The notes below the pieces were generated by a model. The model saw only the letters and a program-made list of their open reading frames with translations, ran no database searches and was not told where the DNA came from. Positions 1 to 4,758 of a DNA stretch of 5,409 bases are shown piece by piece. The stretch lies in the NCBI GenBank assembly GCA_947303145.1, contig CAMYXB010000066.1, forward strand, positions 1-5,409. Direction: 5' to 3'. The position numbers and the translations under genes were made by a program. Position 1 is the first letter of the stretch. The number at the start of each line of letters is the position of its first letter. This stretch comes from an uncultured Clostridia bacterium. GTDB taxonomy: Bacteria; Bacillota; Clostridia; Christensenellales; UBA1242.

Positions 1-263
1 AGTGGATCCGAGAAACTTCCCAAGTGTCCTGAAGCAACCCAAGTCTGTGGATTCATCAAAATGGCACAATCTACGCCATAACTATTCTCGTCCTGTGTGA
101 CAAAGTAGTCCCACCAAGCCTTCTTGATATTATTCTTGAGTTCCACTCCCAGTGGACCATAATCCCAAGTATTAGCGAGACCACCATAAATCTCACTACC
201 CGGAAAAACGAAGCCTCTGCTCTTGCAAAAGGCGACTAATGTCTGCATTGTTAATTCTTTCAT
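1..263 (-). CDS. glyQS: Glycyl-tRNA synthetase, single-chain type (5' part; runs off the left edge)
   Basis: Charges tRNA-Gly with glycine using ATP in the cytoplasm (EC 6.1.1.14; class II synthetase). Only the first 87 codons are present, translated by hand from the ATG at 263-261. The product begins MKELTMQTLVAFCKSRGF and carries family blocks FPGSEIYGGLANTWDYGPLG (residues 20-39), LKNNIKKAWW (42-51) and AILMNPQTWVASGHLG (67-82). These closely resemble the homodimeric Bacillus/Clostridium enzyme, not the alpha2-beta2 GlyQ/GlyS type of E. coli. The start is supported by a GAGGGA site 7 bases upstream, inside the end of ackA. The acetate kinase stop is only 4 bases from this ATG, with no room for a promoter or terminator, so expression most likely depends on the ackA transcript. 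Catalytic motifs 2 and 3 and the anticodon-binding domain lie outside the window. Identity is near certain; intactness cannot be judged. Confidence 0.95.
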   Translation of the reverse strand, partial: MKELTMQTLVAFCKSRGFVFPGSEIYGGLANTWDYGPLGVELKNNIKKAWWDYFVTQDENSYGVDCAILMNPQTWVASGHLGSFSDP

Positions 264-267
264 ATAC

Positions 268-1467
268 TTATCCCTCGACTACTGCTTTGGTCTGTCTGGC
301 GATAGATAGTTCCTCATCTGTAGGTATGACATACACAGCGACCTTGGAGTCCTCTTTGCTTATCCTGTAATTGATACCTCTCTCGAAACTGCTATTCCTA
401 TCCTTATCGAAATCTACACCGAGGTAGTCTAGCCCTTCCATAATATTCTCTCTAATATCTGCTCTATTCTCACCAGTCCCCGCACTGAAGGCTATGGCGT
501 CCACACCACCCAGCACTGCGGAATATGCTCCGATATACTTTTTGACTGCATAGATGAACTTCTGCACAGCGAGTTTACACTTGGCATCGCCTTCATAGGC
601 AAGAGATAGGACATCTCTCATATCATTGCTTCTCTCACTAATGCCCAGTAATCCGCTCTTTTTATTTAGGACATTGAGCATCTCATGGATATCCATGCCT
701 GTTCTGTCCATGACATATTCCATAACTGCTGGGTCAATATCTCCGCATCTGGTGCCCATAACAAGTCCCTCAAGTGGAGTGAATCCCATAGATGTATCCA
801 CACACTTGCCATTCTTTATAGCACACACGCTGGCACCATTGCCAAGGTGACAGGAAATTATCTTCAGTTCACTCACATCTCTGTTGAGTTCCTTAGCCAC
901 TTCATGAGCGATATATTCATGGCTAGTGCCATGGAAGCCATACTTGCGCACTCCATACTTCTCGCACCATGAATAAGGTGTGGCATACATATATGCATAG
1001 TCAGGCATAGTGGCATGGAATCCTGTGTCGAACACGCACACATTGACTGTAGATGGCATAACCTCCATGCATGCCTCTATGCCTTGGATGTTTGCTGGCA
1101 TGTGAAGTGGGCCTAGTGGGATATAACTAGTAAGGTCCTTCATCACATCACTGGTGACGAGGGTGGCTTTGTTATACTTCCCGCCACCATGTAGTATACG
1201 GTGTCCTATAGCAGAAATCTCGTCAAGGGAGGATATAACACCCATCTCGCTGTCTGTCAAGGCATTAAGCACTAATTTGAGTCCACTGGCGTGGCTAGGA
1301 ATATCCTCTTTTATCTCAAAAGCCTTGCCATGAGCCTTGTGGGTGAGCATGGAATTCCCCCCTGCTATCCTCTCTACTAAACCTTTGGCTAGGAGAGTCT
1401 CTCCCTCCATATCTATCAACTGATACTTGATAGAACTGCTACCTGCATTGATAACTAAAACTTTCAT
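268..1467 (-). CDS. ackA: Acetate kinase
   Basis: Converts acetyl phosphate and ADP to acetate and ATP, reversibly (EC 2.7.2.1), the energy-yielding last step of the Pta-AckA pathway in the cytoplasm. The 399-residue product has the normal family length. The first signature is VINAGSSSIK (residues 5-14) with N7, S10, S12 and K14, and the second block is GHRILHGGG (88-96) with R90. Counterparts of other known active-site residues are present: H122, D147 in FDTGFH, H179 in YGFHGTSH, R240 in GTRCGD, nucleotide-binding SAGTGENR (328-335), and E385 in IPTDEE. The ATG at 1467 is preferred over a TTG at 1473 because AGGAG lies 6 bases before the ATG but directly touches the TTG. The ORF ends TAA, 4 bases from glyQS. 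Its partner gene pta is on the same strand but separated by an unrecognised gene. Nothing in the sequence suggests a defect. Confidence 0.98.
   Translation of the reverse strand: MKVLVINAGSSSIKYQLIDMEGETLLAKGLVERIAGGNSMLTHKAHGKAFEIKEDIPSHASGLKLVLNALTDSEMGVISSLDEISAIGHRILHGGGKYNKATLVTSDVMKDLTSYIPLGPLHMPANIQGIEACMEVMPSTVNVCVFDTGFHATMPDYAYMYATPYSWCEKYGVRKYGFHGTSHEYIAHEVAKELNRDVSELKIISCHLGNGASVCAIKNGKCVDTSMGFTPLEGLVMGTRCGDIDPAVMEYVMDRTGMDIHEMLNVLNKKSGLLGISERSNDMRDVLSLAYEGDAKCKLAVQKFIYAVKKYIGAYSAVLGGVDAIAFSAGTGENRADIRENIMEGLDYLGVDFDKDRNSSFERGINYRISKEDSKVAVYVIPTDEELSIARQTKAVVEG
271..276 (-). promoter_or_regulatory. glyQS ribosome binding site embedded in the end of ackA
   Basis: GAGGGA on the minus strand lies 7 bases before the glyQS ATG. 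It is formed by the last codons of ackA (Val-Glu-Gly). Ribosomes finishing ackA would therefore pass over the site, an arrangement compatible with translational coupling. It also fixes the glyQS start. Confidence 0.75.
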
Positions 1468-1473
1468 AAACAA

Positions 1474-1478
1474 CTCCT
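1474..1478 (-). promoter_or_regulatory. ackA ribosome binding site (decides the start codon)
   Basis: AGGAG on the minus strand is 6 bases before the ATG at 1467-1465. An in-frame TTG at 1473-1471 directly abuts the site with zero spacing, so it cannot be the start. The protein therefore begins MKVLVINAG, as family members do. Confidence 0.85.
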
Positions 1479-1517
1479 AAAATATAGATATACTTTTGCA
1501 AAGCGGTATTATTATAT

Positions 1518-1550
1518 AAAAAAATAACCTTTGCGAAAAACAAAGGTATT
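1518..1550 (-). terminator. Intrinsic terminator of the 1627-2643 gene, overlapping the ackA promoter
   Basis: On the minus strand ACCTTTG (1547-1541) pairs perfectly with CAAAGGT (1533-1527) across a 7-base loop (TTTTTCG). Three more A-T pairs can extend the stem past a bulged U. Seven consecutive T residues follow at 1524-1518. The stem lies about 80 bases after the stop codon of the unknown gene. It abuts the TATAAT at 1553-1548, so one short stretch ends one transcript and probably starts the next. Confidence 0.7.
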
Positions 1551-1576
1551 ATATAACTATTTTACAATTAACACAA
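1548..1576 (-). promoter_or_regulatory. Candidate ackA(-glyQS) promoter
   Basis: TATAAT at 1553-1548 is preceded, after 17 bases, by TTGTGT at 1576-1571 (3 of 6 matches to TTGACA). The predicted start near 1541 gives a leader of about 74 bases. A second perfect TATAAT at 1516-1511 lies downstream but has no good -35 (TTTTCG at 17 bases). Both -10 boxes sit in a repeated context, TATAATACC and TATAATAATACC. The start point is therefore uncertain, and readthrough from upstream could also contribute. Confidence 0.5.
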
Positions 1577-1626
1577 GTGAAAAAACGAATAATTTTCAAA
1601 ATGAACTGAAAACCATATCAAAATGA

Positions 1627-2643
1627 CTAATCAAAAGACAGGAGTGAATATGAAGGAAAGGAATTTTTAATAGACAAAAGGTCCTTGTATAACTCACTAA
1701 TCTCTATCTTGGGGATATAATGGCTGGAATGCATATTGGCAAGGCCATTCTCTATAGATGAGCATAGTGCATAAGACATCATTTGAGATACTGCATCTGC
1801 GTTTCGCCCGAAATCTATATTATCCCCATTTGGTCTATCTATGACTCCATTCCAATCATAATTCCTATCCATAAGCAAGAGATGATGCTCGTTGTTGAAA
1901 TATCTCTTACCAATATTGTTTAGATTGGACGAATAGATATGGATATGAGGGAAATGCTTATATTCGTCCACTTCTCCTAAAGATGAATAGGCACTATTGT
2001 ATGTGACATCTATGCCGTCTAGCACACCAAAATTTTCCTCATACAATTCTAGGTCGTCTAGAGCATTATTATCTCTAAAACTGGTCACTAGGACACTGGG
2101 ACAGGCTACGCATTTGGTGTTGGGAGCAAAAGAAATGTGTGTGATGGCACCAACAATTTTGCAAATATCCTCTCTAGACACATTAGATGGAACAAGGAAG
2201 TCTCTAATAAGGCACATGATAATATTAGAGGCTTCAATCGAGCCATGACAAAAAGTGAAGAAATTGACAAGTGACATGGACCTTAGAATGCTGTCCATAT
2301 CCAAAAGATTGCCACTCTTATCAAAGCACAATGGATAAAAGACACTTTCCACAAAACTAAATATCTCTGCGTCATTCAAACTAGGAGAACTCTTGGGCGA
2401 CAACCCATACACCACTCCAACAAGGTCCACATTATCATAAAGATTAAAACCACTCTTTTCATCAAATAACAGGCGTAGTTGATGCTCCACTATCTTGCAA
2501 GTGCCATTGGCTTCACGAGTGGTAATGGCTCCGTTGCCAGAGAAACAGAAAACAGTGGGCCTAGTCACTCTGAATGTGTCTAGGTCTATGGTCTCGAAGT
2601 GATATTCCTCTCTAGGATTCCTCCTGATAAAAGTAGTTGGCAT
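1627..2643 (-). CDS. Protein of unknown function between pta and ackA
   Basis: I do not recognise this 338-residue protein. It looks soluble: no signal peptide and no convincing membrane helix. Strand-like segments alternate with helices: PTVFCFSGNGAIT (29-41), NVDLVGVVYG (71-80), VNFFTFCHGS (126-135), AITHISFAP (166-174) and SVLVTSFRDN (183-192). That order resembles an alpha/beta-hydrolase core, but the position where the nucleophilic serine of a GxSxG elbow is expected reads FCHGSIEA, so catalysis is unproven. There are nine cysteines, including CVAC (178-181), and a His-rich KHFPHIH (229-235). The ATG at 2643 has AAGGGG 6 bases upstream and a perfect consensus promoter before that, so the gene is clearly set up to be expressed. 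Spot counts of two 60-base lines give 37-40% GC here against 45-50% in pta and ackA, which may hint at later acquisition. That it is a real gene is well supported; its function is open. Confidence 0.88.
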   Translation of the reverse strand: MPTTFIRRNPREEYHFETIDLDTFRVTRPTVFCFSGNGAITTREANGTCKIVEHQLRLLFDEKSGFNLYDNVDLVGVVYGLSPKSSPSLNDAEIFSFVESVFYPLCFDKSGNLLDMDSILRSMSLVNFFTFCHGSIEASNIIMCLIRDFLVPSNVSREDICKIVGAITHISFAPNTKCVACPSVLVTSFRDNNALDDLELYEENFGVLDGIDVTYNSAYSSLGEVDEYKHFPHIHIYSSNLNNIGKRYFNNEHHLLLMDRNYDWNGVIDRPNGDNIDFGRNADAVSQMMSYALCSSIENGLANMHSSHYIPKIEISELYKDLLSIKNSFPSYSLLSFD

Positions 2644-2664
2644 ACTTTTCCCCTTCTTTATGTT

Positions 2665-2692
2665 ATTATAACAGACTTTGACCTATTGTCAA
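2665..2692 (-). promoter_or_regulatory. Perfect consensus promoter of the unknown gene
   Basis: TTGACA (2692-2687), a 16-base spacer and TATAAT (2670-2665) match the housekeeping sigma factor consensus at all 12 positions. The predicted start near 2658 leaves a leader of about 15 bases, with the AAGGGG ribosome binding site (2655-2650) almost at its 5' end. The 80 bases upstream are extremely A/T-rich and could act as an UP element. Confidence 0.85.
2678..2692 (-). promoter_or_regulatory. Inverted repeat overlapping the -35 box (candidate operator)
   Basis: TTGAC (2692-2688) and GTCAA (2682-2678) are perfect inverted copies separated by 5 bases. The left arm is the first five bases of the -35 hexamer. 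A dimeric repressor bound here would block the strong promoter. The arms are short and no known operator is recognised, so this is a candidate only. Confidence 0.4.
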
Positions 2693-2772
2693 TATGCTAT
2701 AGGGAAGAAAAATGAAAACTAAAATGAAAAATTATAAAAAAAATTTACATGAAAAAAAGTTGAGAAAAAACA
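2693..2772 (-). other. A/T-rich stretch after pta, without a convincing terminator
   Basis: Downstream of the pta stop the minus strand has repeated T runs (7 at 2758-2752, then more) and imperfect repeats built on AAAATGAAAA on the plus strand. Only a 4-base stem (AGTT/AACT) overlapping the stop codon precedes the first T run. I see no real hairpin, so some pta transcripts may run into the unknown gene. Confidence 0.5.
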
Positions 2773-3774
2773 CTAACTATTATCCTCTCCTGCTTGAATG
2801 GCAGTTATGGCAGTCATGAGATATATATCCTCCACGCTACAGCCACGAGATAGGTCATTGACGGGACTAGATAGACCTTGAATGATGACTCCCACTGCCT
2901 TGAGACGAGAAAATCTCTGCATAATCTTGTAGCCTATATTACCACTATTAAGGTCGGGGAAAATGAGGATATTTGCTCTGCCTGCCACTTCGCTCTCTTT
3001 TGGACACTTTAATCTAGCCACTCTGGGAACAAGGGCACAATCAAGTTGCATCTCACCATCAATGGCTAAAGAGGGGGCTTTTTCTTTCACCAACTTTATG
3101 GCATCACGAATAATGTCTATACTCTCGTCCTCTGCACTGGCAAAACTGGAAAAAGACAACATGGCGACTCTGGGCTCAATATCTGCTAGTTTCCTCGCAG
3201 TGTCTGCTGTAGATAGGGTTATATCACATAATTCACTAGATGATGGGTGGGGGAGCATGGCACAATCAGCAAGAAAGAGGACATCTTTCTCCCCGAAACC
3301 CAATTTGTCCGTCCCCACCATCATAAAGCAAGATGAGGCTCTATCTATGCCCTCTTTTGTCCCAATTATCTGTAGGGCAGGTCTAAGGACATCTCTTGTG
3401 GGGTGTTCTGCTCCCGCCACCATTCCGTCAGCATAGCCCAAATCTACAAGCATGGTGGCAAAGTAGATGTAATCACTCATGTATCTTCTTGCCATATCCA
3501 AGGTCATGCCCTTGTGCTGCCTCTTCTCAAAAAGTTTCTGAGAGAACTCCTCCCTCAGGTCACTATTCTCTACATCTATGATTGTGGCTCCATGAAGTGA
3601 GGATAGATTGCGAGAAAAATCTTCCACTTTCCCTAGCAAAATGACTTTCGCCACTTTGTTTTTGAGGATTTTTTTCACCGAATTTAGTGTCCTTTCGCTA
3701 AAACTGGCTTCTGGAAAGACTATGGTTCGCTGTAGATTTTTCGCTCTACTTATAATAGACTTTATAACATTCAT
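2773..3774 (-). CDS. pta: Phosphate acetyltransferase (phosphotransacetylase)
   Basis: Transfers the acetyl group of acetyl-CoA to phosphate, giving acetyl phosphate and CoA (EC 2.3.1.8), which AckA then uses to make ATP. The 333-residue length fits the short class without the N-terminal regulatory domain of E. coli Pta. Family blocks: IVFPEASFSERTLNS (18-32), DGMVAGAEHPTRDVLRPALQ (116-135), DCALVP (245-250), FPDLNSGNIGYK (272-283) and SSPVNDLSRGCS (302-313). S309, R310 and D316 coincide with the catalytic residues numbered the same way in the Methanosarcina enzyme. No in-frame ATG, GTG or TTG lies between the upstream stop codon and the ATG at 3774, and the N-terminus aligns with the family, so this start is firm. 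Yet no Shine-Dalgarno sequence precedes it, and the -10 box is only 7 bases away, which implies a leaderless mRNA. Confidence 0.97.
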   Translation of the reverse strand: MNVIKSIISRAKNLQRTIVFPEASFSERTLNSVKKILKNKVAKVILLGKVEDFSRNLSSLHGATIIDVENSDLREEFSQKLFEKRQHKGMTLDMARRYMSDYIYFATMLVDLGYADGMVAGAEHPTRDVLRPALQIIGTKEGIDRASSCFMMVGTDKLGFGEKDVLFLADCAMLPHPSSSELCDITLSTADTARKLADIEPRVAMLSFSSFASAEDESIDIIRDAIKLVKEKAPSLAIDGEMQLDCALVPRVARLKCPKESEVAGRANILIFPDLNSGNIGYKIMQRFSRLKAVGVIIQGLSSPVNDLSRGCSVEDIYLMTAITAIQAGEDNS

Positions 3775-3781
3775 ACAAATA

Positions 3782-3810
3782 ATTATACAACATAATCACT
3801 ATCATGTAAA
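3782..3810 (-). promoter_or_regulatory. pta promoter giving a predicted leaderless transcript
   Basis: TTTACA (3810-3805), a 17-base spacer and TATAAT (3787-3782) match the consensus at 11 of 12 positions. Seven bases separate the -10 box from the pta ATG, so transcription should begin at or one base before the A of the start codon. The -35 box lies directly after the T-run of the patatin gene terminator. Confidence 0.8.
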
Positions 3811-3842
3811 ATAAAAAAGAGACAAGTTTCGTCCCTTTGTCT
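3808..3842 (-). terminator. Intrinsic terminator of the patatin-like gene
   Basis: Six bases past the stop codon, AGACAA (3842-3837) pairs with TTGTCT (3825-3820). A seventh G-C pair forms across a bulged A, and the loop is about 8 bases. The tail is C, six T, A, four T (3819-3808). It isolates the phospholipase gene from pta, while its tail overlaps the pta -35 box. Confidence 0.8.
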
Positions 3843-3848
3843 TGATTT

Positions 3849-4652
3849 CTATCTCTCTTCACTCTCCATATGGACAAGTTCGAGCACTTCCCCCATGTGA
3901 TGATGACAGGCTATGTAGCCATTGTCAATGGAAGTAAGAATATCCTTTGACGTGAACTTGTCAAAAGAAATATTGGGCTGGTCTATCTTGATATACACAT
4001 CGCCCTTATCCTCTTGAGCAAGGACTGCCTTGGAGACACAGAGATTGCATGAACTGATGACGATGTCAATGGTGGAGGAGAGGTCATTTTGCTGTTGATA
4101 AAATGTGCACACATCTACAGCGATAACCTTGTCCGCTCCCATACTCCTTGCCACATCGACAGGAAGATTGTCACAAAGTCCACCATCGACTAAAAGCATA
4201 TCTCCCATTTCTACTGGGGTGAAGATGCCTGGGATAGACATACTGCTCCTTATCCTGCTAACCATATTGCCAGATGAAAAGACCACTTTTTCTCCGCTCT
4301 TTAAGTCACTTGCGATGCAAGCAAAGGAAATGGAACAATCTTCTATATTCTTTTCCCCAAGAAAATTTTGCAAAATATGAGTCACCTTGCTACCATGAAG
4401 CATACCCTTCTTAAACAGACTAAATAGCGAAAAATCTACTATCTTGTTCCTAGAAAAATGTGACAAAGTGGACTCCATCTCTTCAACACTCACTCCACCA
4501 GCAAACAGCCCACCTATTATGGCTCCCATAGATGTCCCCACCACAATATCTGGCACTATGCCATGCTCTAAAAGAGCCTTGATAACACCAATATGTGCAA
4601 AGCCATATGCAGAGCCACCAGATAAGACTAATGCTAATTTTTCTTTTTTCAT
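3849..4652 (-). CDS. Patatin-like phospholipase family protein (RssA/YlbK-like)
   Basis: Predicted serine acyl hydrolase of the patatin superfamily, probably acting on lipid acyl esters; its true substrate is unknown. The 267-residue protein starts almost directly in the fold. The oxyanion loop is SGGSAYGFAHIG (11-22), the nucleophile elbow GTSMG (39-43, S41), and the catalytic aspartate lies in VDGGLCDNLP (155-164, D156), completing the Ser-Asp dyad. SIPGIFTPVE (139-148) is another family block. The oxyanion loop has Tyr at residue 16 where Arg or Lys is common. No signal peptide is seen. The ATG at 4652 has AGGGGG 6 bases upstream. The nearest relative by memory is B. subtilis YlbK, whose gene neighbours ylbJ, and a ylbJ homologue lies divergently next door here. 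The gene has its own promoter and terminator, so it appears monocistronic. Confidence 0.92.
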   Translation of the reverse strand: MKKEKLALVLSGGSAYGFAHIGVIKALLEHGIVPDIVVGTSMGAIIGGLFAGGVSVEEMESTLSHFSRNKIVDFSLFSLFKKGMLHGSKVTHILQNFLGEKNIEDCSISFACIASDLKSGEKVVFSSGNMVSRIRSSMSIPGIFTPVEMGDMLLVDGGLCDNLPVDVARSMGADKVIAVDVCTFYQQQNDLSSTIDIVISSCNLCVSKAVLAQEDKGDVYIKIDQPNISFDKFTSKDILTSIDNGYIACHHHMGEVLELVHMESEER

Positions 4653-4677
4653 ACAGTTCCCCCTATAAGGGTATTAT

Positions 4678-4694
4678 GTGACAATTTGTGACAA
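4678..4694 (-). repeat. Tandem direct repeat TTGTCAC with 10-base period
   Basis: TTGTCAC occurs at 4694-4688 and again at 4684-4678, one helical turn apart, so both copies face the same side of the DNA. It overlaps the palindrome and touches the -10 box of the patatin gene promoter. Confidence 0.5.
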
Positions 4695-4697
4695 ATT
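4683..4697. promoter_or_regulatory. Perfect 15-base palindrome in the divergent control region (candidate operator)
   Basis: AATTTGT, one central base, then ACAAATT: 7-base arms without mismatch. It occupies the -35/-10 spacer of the patatin gene promoter and lies about 60 bases before the ylbJ start, where it could affect both genes. I do not recognise it as a specific regulator's site. Confidence 0.55.
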
Positions 4698-4758
4698 ACA
4701 ACAAAAATTATCAAAAAATGACGAATTGAAAGAAAAAAAACGTAATATTCATTTATGT

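Larger units (their letters stand above)
4673..4701 (-). promoter_or_regulatory. Promoter of the patatin-like gene
   Basis: TTGTAA (4701-4696, 4 of 6 matches), a 17-base spacer and CATAAT (4678-4673, 5 of 6). The predicted start near 4666 leaves about 14 bases of leader, beginning almost at the ribosome binding site AGGGGG (4664-4659). The spacer is filled by a palindrome and a direct repeat, suggesting control. Confidence 0.65.

Noticed and set aside
626..972. Plus-strand open frames opposite ackA (74 and 95 codons)
   Set aside because: They lie entirely antisense to a well-conserved acetate kinase, show no family resemblance and have no ribosome binding site of note.
1468..1473. TTG at 1473 as ackA start (adds two residues)
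   Set aside because: The AGGAG site directly abuts this TTG, while the ATG at 1467 has ideal spacing and gives the family N-terminus.
2709..2758. AAAATGAAAA-type repeats as a repeat array
   Set aside because: Spacing is irregular and the sequence is plain low-complexity A/T; no CRISPR-like or tandem array structure.
2752..2778. Hairpin-like AGTT/AACT followed by seven T at the end of pta
   Set aside because: The stem is only 4 A/T-rich pairs and overlaps the stop codon; too weak to call a terminator.
2963..3600. Plus-strand open frames opposite pta, up to 157 codons
   Set aside because: Pta on the minus strand is unmistakable; the antisense products are low-complexity Ser/Ala-rich translations typical of shadow frames.
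4105..4668. Plus-strand open frames opposite the patatin gene
   Set aside because: They are antisense to the conserved catalytic motifs of a real gene and have no recognisable domain.
4726..4758. Plus-strand promoter for ylbJ (TTGAAA at 4726, TAATAT at 4743)
   Set aside because: The boxes are not correctly spaced with each other (11 bases apart), and no alternative partner at 16-18 bases matches.
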